DNA of 64,000 bases, from contig CAYZJB010000010.1 of assembly GCA_964478735.1 (NCBI GenBank), forward strand, positions 1 to 64,000, in the 5' to 3' direction. The notes beneath the pieces are model-generated. The model was not told where the DNA came from, made no database searches, and saw nothing but the letters and a program-made list of their open reading frames with translations. Below are positions 36,406-45,511 of the stretch, one piece after another (position 1 is the stretch's first letter; every line of letters begins with the position of its first letter). The position numbers and the translations under genes were made by a program. The stretch is from CAYZJB01 sp964478735 (GTDB lineage Bacteria; CLD3; SB21).

Positions 36406-37272
36406 TTAGATCGCGAGTTTATTTTCTTTGTCGAGGAAATAGTCCTGAAGTCCTTCGTCCCAGAACTTCATGAAGTCGATTCCATGGTTCTGCAGATTCA
36501 GGTTTTTCAGAACCGAGTATGCGGGTCGTCGCACCGGACTCTTGAATTCTTTCGAGGAGATTTTTTCAAGTCGGGTATTGATCTTCGCCAGTTCGAAAAG
36601 TTTGCGGGTAAAGTCGAACCACGAACAGGCTCCTTGGGCCGTCGCATGGTACAGGCCGTAATATTCCGTCTGCATCAGGATTCGGACCTGATGCGCGAGG
36701 TGGATGGTGAACGTCGGTGTCAAAACCTCATCGTCGACGACCTTGATCACGTCCTGCGTTTTCGCAAGGTCGAGCATCGTTTCCACAAAATTGGCTTTTT
36801 TGCCGCGGCACGGATGTATGCCGTACAGTCCTGACGTTCGGACAATAAACACGCGATCGTGCGCCATGCGTACGTAATGCTCGCCGGTCAGTTTCGACAG
36901 TCCATAGACGTTGACAGGGGCCGGGAGTGCGAGTTCTGTATAGGGCTCGCGGTTCCTTCCGTCAAAAACATAATCGGTACTGATGTGCACTAATTTCGCC
37001 TGGAAGGAGTGACACGCCAGGGCCACGTGATGGGCGGCGACGGCGTTCAATTCGAAGGCCGTTTTGGGGTCCTTTTCGCATCCCGGAACGTCGGTCCATG
37101 CCGCACAGTTGATAACAATGTCCGGGCCAATGTCGTTGAGCGCCTTTTTCAGCACAGACGGTTTGGTAATGTCGGCCTGCTCATGGGACAGTGGATAAAC
37201 TTTCGATTGATGCAAAACGCGAACCAGGTCTTGACCCAGTTGTCCTGTAGCGCCGAGAATGGCGATTTTCAT
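36406..37272 (-). CDS. rfbD: dTDP-4-dehydrorhamnose reductase family protein
   Basis: A 288-residue short-chain-type reductase. NAD(P) motif ILGATGQLGQDL is at the N-terminus; STDYVFDGRNREPYTE and YGLSKLTGE (YxxxK catalytic pair) identify the RmlD family, which makes dTDP-rhamnose. rmlA, rmlB and rmlC are absent from the window, so either they are elsewhere or the enzyme acts on another nucleotide sugar. It lies between the DUF2723 and GT2 genes with gaps of 12 and 8 bases. Confidence 0.88.
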   Translation of the reverse strand: MKIAILGATGQLGQDLVRVLHQSKVYPLSHEQADITKPSVLKKALNDIGPDIVINCAAWTDVPGCEKDPKTAFELNAVAAHHVALACHSFQAKLVHISTDYVFDGRNREPYTELALPAPVNVYGLSKLTGEHYVRMAHDRVFIVRTSGLYGIHPCRGKKANFVETMLDLAKTQDVIKVVDDEVLTPTFTIHLAHQVRILMQTEYYGLYHATAQGACSWFDFTRKLFELAKINTRLEKISSKEFKSPVRRPAYSVLKNLNLQNHGIDFMKFWDEGLQDYFLDKENKLAI

Positions 37273-37280
37273 AAGCTTTT

Positions 37281-38315
37281 TTATTTATGAATGTCCAAAG
37301 TATGAAACTCGGTTTTTTTCTTCAAGAAATAATCCGCAACGATCGATCGCGGATAAATAAGATGGTCGAACGATGCCGGTGAAACGTTGTGACGCTTGAA
37401 CGCATCGCGGCGACGGCGTAAAACCGACCCTGCGTGAGCATAAACCCAAAAATGGGCCTTCCAGACGGAGAAAAAACGTCGCGGTTCAGTGAACAATGAA
37501 CGGACGGCGGCGATGCCGTCCAGGCATAACCGTACGAACAATGTCCAGGCCAATCGGCGGGCGGGAAGATTTTTAATCAGTGTGATCAGGCTGTTTCGAT
37601 GATTGAAATACATTTTACGAAAACTTTCGGCGGGCAGACTCGCACCGACGTAATGATAGACGACGGACTGGGGGACCGACAGGATTCGATATCCGGCCCA
37701 GTGCAGCCGCCAACATAAATCGACCTCCTCGAAGTGCATGAAGTAGGATTCGTCGAGCCATCCGGCTTCATCGATGGCTTTGCGGTTCAGAAAGAGCGCG
37801 GCGCCGCTCGCCCAGAAGATTTCCCGGACGTCGTCGTACTGTCCGCGGTCGGCCTCAATGTGAGCGAAAATACGTCCGCGAAGAAAAGTATAGCCCCATT
37901 TGTCGATAAATCCGCCTGCCGCTCCGGCGTATTCGAAACGGCCAGCGTCGATCATCGAACGTATCTTCGGCTGGAGAGCGCCGATGCGGGGCTCCTTTTC
38001 CGCCTGCTCGACGAGCGTCGACAGCCAGTGTGGATCGACCTCGACATCGTTGTTCAACAGGACGACGTAATCGCCTCGCGACTCACGGATGCCCGTATTA
38101 TTTCCGCCCGTGTAGCCGCTGTTGATCGGATTGCGGACGATGCGGAATTGAGGATAATGACGTGCGCAATAATCCGCGGAGCCGTCGGAGCTGGCATTAT
38201 CGACGAACAGCCATTCGACGTTCGGATAAGTGGTTTTCAGGAGCGACGGACAGCAGACGTCGATCCATCGCATGCCGTTGTAGTTCAGAACGACGACGGA
38301 AACCAGTGGAGGCAT
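37281..38315 (-). CDS. Glycosyltransferase family 2
   Basis: A 344-residue GT-A fold enzyme. PLVSVVVLNYNGMRWIDVC is the nucleotide-sugar-binding start, VDNASSDGS the second strand, VVLLNNDVEV the DxD-equivalent, and FEEVDLCWRL the ED acceptor-site motif. It resembles rhamnosyl- or other sugar transferases of surface polysaccharide loci, consistent with the adjacent RmlD gene. A C-terminal hydrophobic/basic stretch could attach it to the membrane. The start shares one base with the dnaB stop (TGATG). Confidence 0.92.
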   Translation of the reverse strand: MPPLVSVVVLNYNGMRWIDVCCPSLLKTTYPNVEWLFVDNASSDGSADYCARHYPQFRIVRNPINSGYTGGNNTGIRESRGDYVVLLNNDVEVDPHWLSTLVEQAEKEPRIGALQPKIRSMIDAGRFEYAGAAGGFIDKWGYTFLRGRIFAHIEADRGQYDDVREIFWASGAALFLNRKAIDEAGWLDESYFMHFEEVDLCWRLHWAGYRILSVPQSVVYHYVGASLPAESFRKMYFNHRNSLITLIKNLPARRLAWTLFVRLCLDGIAAVRSLFTEPRRFFSVWKAHFWVYAHAGSVLRRRRDAFKRHNVSPASFDHLIYPRSIVADYFLKKKTEFHTLDIHK

Positions 38316-39733
38316 CAGAAGTTGGGTTCGTCCGCCTGCGGGGGAACTTCAAACGTTCGGTGAGTTTCGATTTCCTCAAACCGGGCGAATTTTTTTATAA
38401 ATCCGAGCGGTACGTCGCCGACGGGGCCGTTTCGTTGTTTGGCGATGATGATGTCGGCTTTGACGACTTCGGCCTCGCGTTCCATCGACTCGGTCGCGTA
38501 ATAGTCGTCACGGTGGACGAACATGACCAGATCGGCGTCCTGTTCGATCGAGCCGGAATCGCGAAGATCAGAGAGCACGGGCTTCTTGTCGCCGCCGCGC
38601 TGTTCGACGGCACGGGACAACTGGGACAACGCGATGACGGGAATGTCCAGTTCTTTTGCGAGCGCTTTCAGCGAACGGGAGATCATCGCGACCTCTTCCT
38701 GTCGGTTGGCATTGGCCTTGGTCGTCGCACTAACCAATTGCATATAATCAACGATCAGCAGTTCGATCTGACGTTCGGCCTTGAGCCGCCGGGCCCGAGC
38801 GCGAAGCTCAAGGATGTTCAATCCCGGTGTATCGTCGATATAGATCGGCGCTTTCGACAACTTACCCACGCTCATGGACAACTTCGACCATTCATGGCTG
38901 GGCAACATTCCCGTGCGCACTTTGTGCGCGTCGACTTGTGCTTCGGCGCATAGGAGGCGCATGACGAGCTGGAGCGACGACATTTCGAGACTAAAAAAAC
39001 CGACGGGTTTTTTAGCCATGATGGCGACGTTTCGGGCGGTGGAGAGCACGAAGGCCGTTTTGCCCATGCTGGGTCGTCCGGCCACAATGATCAGGTCGGA
39101 GTTCTGGAATCCGCTGGTCTTTTGATCGAGGGACTTGTAACCCGAACTGACGCCGGTCACGCCTCCCGGTTTATGATGAAAACTTTCGATCTGTTCGAAT
39201 GCCTTGTGGAGAATCGGATTGAGTTCCTGAAAACCCTGGCCGGCTTTTTGTTCGGCGAGTTTGAAAATCTGTTGTTCGACACCGTCGATCAAGGCATCGA
39301 CGTCTTCCGTTTCCTGGAAGGCCAGTGTCGTAATTTCCGCGCCGACATTGATCAGGCGGCGAAGCCGTGCTTTGTCGAGGACGATTTTGGCATAGTTGGC
39401 GACGTTGGACGCGCTGGGAACTTTCTGAGTCAGACCCGTGAGAAAATACGAGCCGCCGACGCGTTCGAGGTCGCCGTTTTGCCGAAGTTTTTCACTGACG
39501 GTGATCAGGTCGATCGGCTGCGCTTCCTCATACAATTCCGTCATGGCGCGAAAGATGGTACGATGGGCTTCTTTGTAGAAGCAGGATTCGTCCAGCAATT
39601 CGAGGGCCCGTGAAAAGGCGGTTTCGTCGATGAGTACGGAGCCGAGAATGGCTTCTTCCACGTCCAATGCCTGCGGTGGCACCCGTCCACCGTATTCTAA
39701 AATCGCGCTGCGCTTGGTTTCCGGGGTCGACAT
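38315..39733 (-). CDS. dnaB: Replicative DNA helicase DnaB
   Basis: A 472-residue hexameric helicase. The N-terminal domain (PPQALDVEEAILGSVLID) is followed by the RecA-like core with Walker A GRPSMGKT, FSLEMSSLQLVMRLL, LLIVDYMQLV (Walker B) and ALSQLSRAVEQR. It unwinds the fork and contacts DnaG primase. No intein is present. It lies at the head of an envelope run, overlapping the receiver gene upstream and the GT2 downstream by single bases (TGATG). Confidence 0.97.
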   Translation of the reverse strand: MSTPETKRSAILEYGGRVPPQALDVEEAILGSVLIDETAFSRALELLDESCFYKEAHRTIFRAMTELYEEAQPIDLITVSEKLRQNGDLERVGGSYFLTGLTQKVPSASNVANYAKIVLDKARLRRLINVGAEITTLAFQETEDVDALIDGVEQQIFKLAEQKAGQGFQELNPILHKAFEQIESFHHKPGGVTGVSSGYKSLDQKTSGFQNSDLIIVAGRPSMGKTAFVLSTARNVAIMAKKPVGFFSLEMSSLQLVMRLLCAEAQVDAHKVRTGMLPSHEWSKLSMSVGKLSKAPIYIDDTPGLNILELRARARRLKAERQIELLIVDYMQLVSATTKANANRQEEVAMISRSLKALAKELDIPVIALSQLSRAVEQRGGDKKPVLSDLRDSGSIEQDADLVMFVHRDDYYATESMEREAEVVKADIIIAKQRNGPVGDVPLGFIKKFARFEEIETHRTFEVPPQADEPNF

Positions 39734-40440
39734 CAGAATTTTGCCTGCATGACGTCGTATAGAAGTTTGGTATTTGGCGAACCGTGCTTCGACGGATCTT
39801 TCATTTCCGCGATGACTTTTTCCAACATGGCCATCGTCTCGGCAATACGGCGACTCCCGTCGTGACAGGCGTCGATCAGTTTTTGAACCGACGACGGGTC
39901 TTTAGGGCTACAAAGTTGCGCACGGCCCGAGATCGGTGCGATCGCGTTATTCACGTGATGGGAAATGGTCATCAACGTTTGTTCCAAAGTGCGGATCCGT
40001 TCGAGTTCTTTTTCCGCCTCCATGAGTTCCCGTCGCAGCTCTTTCAAGCGCAACATGCTCGCAATACGTGCACGCAGTTCGACGAGATTGTACGGCTTGG
40101 TGATGTAGTCGTCGGCGCCTTTCTCCAAGCCGGCGACCTTGTCTTCCGTTTCTTTTTTTGCCGTAATGAGAATAATGGGGGTCGTCCGTATCGACGGATC
40201 CTGCCGAACCGTCTCGACGAATTTGTACCCGTCCAGTTTGGGCATCATGACGTCGCTGATCACCAGGTCGTGGTGACGGTCGCGAAGCAACTGCAGACCC
40301 TCGACGCCGTCCGTGGCGAGATCGACTTTGTAGCCTTCTTTTTTAAGGATCATCCGTAAAATGGCGAGGGTATCGTCATCGTCGTCCATGACGAGGATTC
40401 GTTTGGCGTCGGACGTATTTTCAGCGGGTGCGGTCGCCAC
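39733..40440 (-). CDS. Receiver protein with DHp-like tail lacking ATPase domain
   Basis: A 235-residue protein. The receiver domain is complete: acidic cluster DDDDD (19-23), phospho-Asp63 in ISDVMMP, Thr93 and Lys115 in ITKPY. A helical segment (about 125-155) leads to ISHHVNNAIAPISGRAQ, which resembles a histidine-kinase H-box (His161/162). The protein ends without an N-box or glycine boxes, so it cannot bind ATP as a kinase. It may pass phosphate or control another kinase. The start is a GTG at 40440 without a clear SD. The stop overlaps the dnaB start. A protein of similar plan is encoded at 44786. Confidence 0.85.
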   Translation of the reverse strand: MATAPAENTSDAKRILVMDDDDDTLAILRMILKKEGYKVDLATDGVEGLQLLRDRHHDLVISDVMMPKLDGYKFVETVRQDPSIRTTPIILITAKKETEDKVAGLEKGADDYITKPYNLVELRARIASMLRLKELRRELMEAEKELERIRTLEQTLMTISHHVNNAIAPISGRAQLCSPKDPSSVQKLIDACHDGSRRIAETMAMLEKVIAEMKDPSKHGSPNTKLLYDVMQAKF

Positions 40441-40677
40441 GGCCCAAATTGACTTTTGAAAATGATTGGTTTAACTTCGCAAGCCGTTTGAATACCATTG
40501 ATGCGCCGGTGGAGGTGGATTCTTTTGGATGCTGAGTATATTACTTTCACCATCCATACGCAAGCCCTCAAACAGGACGTTGAAAAATCCATTCGAGCAA
40601 CGTTGTCAGGTCCTATGGCTTCACGGCAGCGCTGAATTTAGAATTGTTTCAATACCCGCTAACCCGTGTAAGGTCTT
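40441..40677. other. Divergent intergenic region (237 bp)
   Basis: Lies between the minus-strand receiver gene and the plus-strand HEAT lipoprotein gene and must hold promoters for both operons. I find no convincing -35/-10 pair; TTGACT at 40449 and TAGAAT at 40639 lack partners at suitable spacing. AAGG at 40670 precedes the HEAT gene ATG. Confidence 0.5.
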
Positions 40678-42027
40678 ATGAAATCGGAATGGCTCCTGAT
40701 TGTTTTTGCGTTTGCAGCATCATGCAAGCCGAATCTGCCGACGGAAAAAGTTCCAGCACGGTATGCCATGATCAATACGTGCTGGCAGACGTTTGATCTT
40801 GGTCTGAAAGATAAAAACGACTTCGTCAAGAACAGCACGATCCTCACGCTCGGACGCATCGGCAATCGAAAAGCAATCGAAACGCTCAAGGCCGTCGATG
40901 TCACCGCCAATCCGTCTGTGATCCGTCCCTACACGCGCGTGTTGTCTCAACTGCACGATACGATGGCGTTCATGGCCCTGTACGATCACGCCCGGTCAAC
41001 GGATTTTCAGATCCGCGAAAACGTCATCATCGGTCTCGCTCGGATGGGCGATCTGTACGATCGTCCGACGATGACACGAATCTTCAAAAAAATGCTTTCG
41101 GAAATCGACACGATGAAGGTCGATACCGTCAGCTACGACCGTGAAGAAATCGTACGGGGCAAAGAAGAACTGCGGGCCAAGGTCGCGGTGGCGCTGCTGC
41201 GGTTTGGTGAGGCGTCGGCCCGGCGCTACGTTGAGCCGATTTTACAGAGCGGGGATTTTTCGCCCAAGGTCAACCTGGTCAAAATGATCGGGGTCGTACG
41301 GGCCGATGAAGCCGTCGATATTGCGGTACGATTGTCGCGGGATCCGTCGACGTACGTTCGTGCCAAAAGCGCGGAAGCGCTCGGATTGCTCCAGGGCTCG
41401 ACCGCGATTACAACGTTGCGTCAGATGTTATCCGTGGAAAGGGCGGAGGACGTGCGCATCGAAGCGGCGATCGGTCTGATGAAAGCCGATGAGGGCGCCG
41501 CCGTGGCGATGCTCGTGGAATTGCTCGATACGCCGAACGACGATGTCCGATCGAAAATATTACTCGCGTTGGCCAACGTACAATCTGCGGAACTCCGCCG
41601 TGAACTCATACCCATCGTACGTCAGCAGGCGGCTTCGCCCAGCGAATGGGTTCGCATCGCCGCGATCGGTGCGCTGGGCAGCTTCCGAGACACCACGTCG
41701 TTCGATATCTTCGAAGCGGGGTTGGACGACAAACTGATTCAGGTCAAGGAAATTTCCATCGGCGTACTGGCCTCGATGCGGTCCGCGGAGATGGTCGACG
41801 ACCTGATCGATTATCTGCGGGACGAACAGTATTCGATGCGGTCGGTCGCGATCTCGGGCCTGGGACAGATCCGTGATCCAAAATTGCTCGACGGCAAAGT
41901 CATTCCGGCGATTTACGACCGTTTGAAAAACGATCAGGAGATGGTGGTTCGCGTGCGCGCCGCGTTTACGCTGCTGGATCTTCTGCACGATCATTCGTTC
42001 ACCAAGCACAAGGACGAAAGAGGATAA
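40678..42027 (+). CDS. HEAT-repeat lipoprotein
   Basis: A 449-residue predicted lipoprotein: short N-terminus with hydrophobic WLLIVFAFAASC, lipidation Cys16. The rest is a run of HEAT/PBS-type helical repeats about 30 residues long, e.g. ILTLGRIGNRKAIETL, SAEALGLLQGSTAITTL, AISGLGQIRDPKLL. Such solenoids bind partner proteins. It shares one base with the UPF0182 start (TAATGA), so the two are co-translated and probably function together at the envelope. No enzymatic motif. Confidence 0.82.
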   Translation: MKSEWLLIVFAFAASCKPNLPTEKVPARYAMINTCWQTFDLGLKDKNDFVKNSTILTLGRIGNRKAIETLKAVDVTANPSVIRPYTRVLSQLHDTMAFMALYDHARSTDFQIRENVIIGLARMGDLYDRPTMTRIFKKMLSEIDTMKVDTVSYDREEIVRGKEELRAKVAVALLRFGEASARRYVEPILQSGDFSPKVNLVKMIGVVRADEAVDIAVRLSRDPSTYVRAKSAEALGLLQGSTAITTLRQMLSVERAEDVRIEAAIGLMKADEGAAVAMLVELLDTPNDDVRSKILLALANVQSAELRRELIPIVRQQAASPSEWVRIAAIGALGSFRDTTSFDIFEAGLDDKLIQVKEISIGVLASMRSAEMVDDLIDYLRDEQYSMRSVAISGLGQIRDPKLLDGKVIPAIYDRLKNDQEMVVRVRAAFTLLDLLHDHSFTKHKDERG

Positions 42028-44786
42028 TGAAAAAACTGGTAGGGATAGCCATCGCCGTCATTTTGTTATGGATTTTCGGTAAGGCCTGGGTCGGTTTTTA
42101 CTCCGACTGGCTGTGGTACGAGTCGCTCGGCTATGAAGAGGCGTTCTGGACCATGTATTCGACGGAATACATCATCGGACTGATTTATTTTCTAGTGTTC
42201 GGGCTTGTCGTCGGACTCAACGTATGGGGCGCGTCAAGAACGAGGGACGTATATGCAACGGGTACAGCGTCTCCTTTCCAGGTCCAGCTTGCGATGATCG
42301 GCAAGGGAGTAAAATTTGTGTTCTTTGCACTGCTTCTGTTCATCGGCTACGTGATGGCCTCGGCTCCGGCGGTACAGTGGATGCGGTTTTTACAATTCGT
42401 TCACCGTGAACCGTTTGGCCACACGGACCCGGTTTTCCAGAAGGACATAGGGTTTTACGTTTACGAGTTGCCTTTCTGGCAGTCGACGTTGAGCTGGTTG
42501 TTTGCCGTCGTCGTCATTTCCGCCGTGGCGACCCTCGCCGTACATGTTTTTCGCCGGTCGATCCTATTGCGGCCGCAAGGCATCGATGTGAGCCCTGCAA
42601 CGAAACGTCATTTGATCCTGCACGCGCTGTTTATTTTTGTACTGTATGCGATCGATTACCGGCTCAAACGGTACGGTCTTTTGTTCAGCGAAGGCGGCGT
42701 AGCCTACGGAGCGACGTACACGGATCTACACGCGACGCTGATCGGATACAACGTGCTGCACGTCACGGCGATCCTCGGAGCGTTTCTGGCGCTCTTCGGG
42801 TGGCTGCGGCGGACGTGGCGCTGGCCGCTGATCGGAGCGGGCATCCAGCTGGGCCTCGCGATCATTCTGCTGATGATTTATCCCGCCATCGTACAGCAAT
42901 TTATCGTCAAGCCGAATCAGCTTGAAAAAGAAAAACCGTATATCACCGAAAATATTCGACAGACCCGGCTGGCGTATCAACTCAACCAGATTGAAGAAAA
43001 AGATTTTGCCTACGAAGAAAACCTGACCGGATCCGCCCTTGCGAACAATCAACTCACGATCAAAAACGTAACGTTATGGGATCACCGGCCCGTCAGGGAC
43101 TCGTATACGCAATTGCAGGGCATCCGTACATACTACACGTTCGCCGACATCGACATTGATCGGTACTTGATCAACGGCGAATATCGCCAGGTCATGTTGG
43201 CGGGACGCGAACTCGACGTCTCGCGCCTGGGCGGCGGTGAGCAGTGGATCAATAATACATTTATCTACACGCACGGCTACGGAATCGTCGTGAGTCCGGT
43301 CAATATCGTGACGCCGGAGGGACAGCCGGAATTTTTCATCAAGAACATTCCTCCCGAAGCGTCGACCGATTTGCAGGTGTCGCGCCCGGAAATTTACTTC
43401 GGCGAAATGCAATCGGGCGACGAATATGCGATCGTCAAAACGACCAAGGAAGAGTTCGACTATCCCCTCGGGGAAGCCAACCGTCATACGTTTTATCAGG
43501 AGGATGCGGGCGTCGGTATCGGGTCTTTCGGGCGGAAACTCCTGTTCGCGATACGATTCAATCGGTTCAATCTTCTGCTCAACGATTACATCAAGGAAGA
43601 CAGCAAAATTCTCTACCATCGCAATATTGCGGAACGGGCCTCACGCATTGCCCCGTACATCAAGTTTGATTCCGATCCGTACCTGGTCATCCATGAAGGG
43701 CGGCTTTTCTGGGTCATCGACGGGTTTACCCGGACCGATCGTTACCCGTATTCTACCGTGTTACGCGAAAACAATCCGTACGGCTTCGGGTACGCGGACA
43801 GTTATAATTACATACGAAATTCCGTCAAGGTCGTGATCGATGCGTACAACGGCTCGACGACGTTCTACAGCTTCCGTCCGGAAGATGATCCGCTTATTCG
43901 AGTGTACTCGAAAATATTCGACGGGGTCTTCAAGCCCATCGACGAAATGCCGCAGGGATTACGGAGTCATCTGCGGTATCCTCAGGACCTGTTCGATATT
44001 CAAACGAATCTTTTCGGGACTTATCATATCGAAGACCCGAACGTTTTCTTCAATAAAGAAGATATCTGGCAGGTTGCCGAAGAAGTGTATTCCAAGAACC
44101 GGCAGATCATGGAAAGTTATTATGCCATTATGCGCTTGCCGGGAGAAACGCGAGAAGAGTTCATCCTGTTGATTCCCTATACACCGCGGGAAAAGCCGAA
44201 CATGATCGCGTGGTTCTGTGCCCGCAGCGACGGCGACAATTACGGCCGCCTGCTGGTTTACAAATTTCCGAAGACGAGACTGGTGTATGGCCCGATGCAG
44301 GTCGAGAGCCGCATCGATCAAACGCCGGGGATTTCGGAAAAGTTGACGTTATGGAATCAGCAGGGATCCAACGTAACGCGGGGCAATATGATCGTTATTC
44401 CGATCGACAATTCGCTCCTCTACGTCGAGCCGCTATACCTGCAGGCGGAACAAAGCCGTCTGCCGGAATTGAAAAAGGTCATCGTGGCATACGCCAATTC
44501 CATACACATGGAAGACAATCTGGAGCTCGGATTGGCCCGGATTTTCGGCCGTGCGGCAGCCGTCTCCGCATCGTCGACGGTGTCGGAAGTCAAGCGCAGC
44601 ACGTTACCGGACGACAAGGCCACGCTTGACATGAGACCGCTGCGCAACCTCGCACGGTCGGCAATCGATCATTACAATCAGGCACAGGATGCCGTTCGGC
44701 GAGGCGACTGGGCAAAATACGGAGAAATGATGGAGCGCGTGAAGCAGGATCTGGACCGTTTGCTGGAGTCTTCCGGAGAACAGTGA
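42027..44786 (+). CDS. UPF0182 family membrane protein
   Basis: A 919-residue protein of the UPF0182 (COG1615) family. Seven helices fill about residues 1-300 (IAIAVILLWIFGKAWVGFYSD at the start), and a large extracytoplasmic domain of about 600 residues follows (NNQLTIKNVTLWDHRPVRDS, then a YTPREKPNMIAWFCARSDG stretch). The function is unknown; members occur in actinobacteria, cyanobacteria and scattered other groups. The C-terminus (AIDHYNQAQDAVRRGDWAKY) is helical. It is tightly coupled to the HEAT lipoprotein upstream and the pseudo-receiver gene downstream. Confidence 0.9.
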   Translation: MKKLVGIAIAVILLWIFGKAWVGFYSDWLWYESLGYEEAFWTMYSTEYIIGLIYFLVFGLVVGLNVWGASRTRDVYATGTASPFQVQLAMIGKGVKFVFFALLLFIGYVMASAPAVQWMRFLQFVHREPFGHTDPVFQKDIGFYVYELPFWQSTLSWLFAVVVISAVATLAVHVFRRSILLRPQGIDVSPATKRHLILHALFIFVLYAIDYRLKRYGLLFSEGGVAYGATYTDLHATLIGYNVLHVTAILGAFLALFGWLRRTWRWPLIGAGIQLGLAIILLMIYPAIVQQFIVKPNQLEKEKPYITENIRQTRLAYQLNQIEEKDFAYEENLTGSALANNQLTIKNVTLWDHRPVRDSYTQLQGIRTYYTFADIDIDRYLINGEYRQVMLAGRELDVSRLGGGEQWINNTFIYTHGYGIVVSPVNIVTPEGQPEFFIKNIPPEASTDLQVSRPEIYFGEMQSGDEYAIVKTTKEEFDYPLGEANRHTFYQEDAGVGIGSFGRKLLFAIRFNRFNLLLNDYIKEDSKILYHRNIAERASRIAPYIKFDSDPYLVIHEGRLFWVIDGFTRTDRYPYSTVLRENNPYGFGYADSYNYIRNSVKVVIDAYNGSTTFYSFRPEDDPLIRVYSKIFDGVFKPIDEMPQGLRSHLRYPQDLFDIQTNLFGTYHIEDPNVFFNKEDIWQVAEEVYSKNRQIMESYYAIMRLPGETREEFILLIPYTPREKPNMIAWFCARSDGDNYGRLLVYKFPKTRLVYGPMQVESRIDQTPGISEKLTLWNQQGSNVTRGNMIVIPIDNSLLYVEPLYLQAEQSRLPELKKVIVAYANSIHMEDNLELGLARIFGRAAAVSASSTVSEVKRSTLPDDKATLDMRPLRNLARSAIDHYNQAQDAVRRGDWAKYGEMMERVKQDLDRLLESSGEQ

Positions 44787-45511
44787 TGTCGGAAAACGCG
44801 GGTCGTCGCACGTCCGATTCGTTTTCCAACCTTTGCGGACTGATCATCAGTCAAAAAGATGATGACGTGGCGGCGTTTGAATTCAACCTGACGACGCTGC
44901 TCGGACTGCAGATGATCCACTGTCATTCGTTTATCGACGCGGAACGCATCCTGACGAGCCGATCCGTGGACATCGTTTTTCTTGATACGCGATTGAATCA
45001 CGTCAACCCGTTTTCCATTTGCAAGTTCATCAAGTCCGATAAAAACCTGTGGAGCATCGCTGTCATCGCGTTGCTTGCAAAAAACGACGTCCTTAATCGT
45101 AAAAACGCGTTGAACTACGGGGCGGACGATTATCTGACTCTGCCATTCGATGATTCGGAATTGCTGGTCCGGACCCGCGCTCAGTTGAGGCTGAGGGAGC
45201 TTTATCTTAAGGTGTTGCAAACCGAGCGGCTGAACGTCCTGTTTGAGATGGCAGGAGCCGCGGCGCACGAACTCGCACAGCCGGTCACCGGCGCGTTAGG
45301 ATTGATCGATCTCATCCGGCTCAAGTCGGAAGCGGGACAGGCGAATGATCTATCGACGGAACTGCGCATGCTGTACGAATGCATGCAACGCGCCTCCGAA
45401 GTCATCCACAAAATCCAGCGGATTCGCCGGTACGAAACCACCGACTATGCCGGCGCCCGGAAGATCATCGACATTCACAAAGCGTCGGACGAGGATACTT
45501 CATCCGCGTGA
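44786..45511 (+). CDS. Degenerate receiver with DHp-like tail
   Basis: A 241-residue protein. The receiver-like domain keeps an aspartate at the phospho-site (Asp67 in VFLDTRL), but the conserved Lys of the TKPF motif is Leu119 (DDYLTLPFDD) and the Ser/Thr switch position is Leu/Ala (IALLAKN). A helix leads to AAAHELAQPVTGALGLI, an H-box with His161-Glu162. No ATP-binding domain follows. It therefore resembles the protein at 39733 but with a damaged receiver. The ATG at 44786 has GGAGA six bases upstream; a GTG at 44783 is the alternative. The gene is coupled to UPF0182 before it and the TldD-like gene after it. Confidence 0.82.
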   Translation: MSENAGRRTSDSFSNLCGLIISQKDDDVAAFEFNLTTLLGLQMIHCHSFIDAERILTSRSVDIVFLDTRLNHVNPFSICKFIKSDKNLWSIAVIALLAKNDVLNRKNALNYGADDYLTLPFDDSELLVRTRAQLRLRELYLKVLQTERLNVLFEMAGAAAHELAQPVTGALGLIDLIRLKSEAGQANDLSTELRMLYECMQRASEVIHKIQRIRRYETTDYAGARKIIDIHKASDEDTSSA

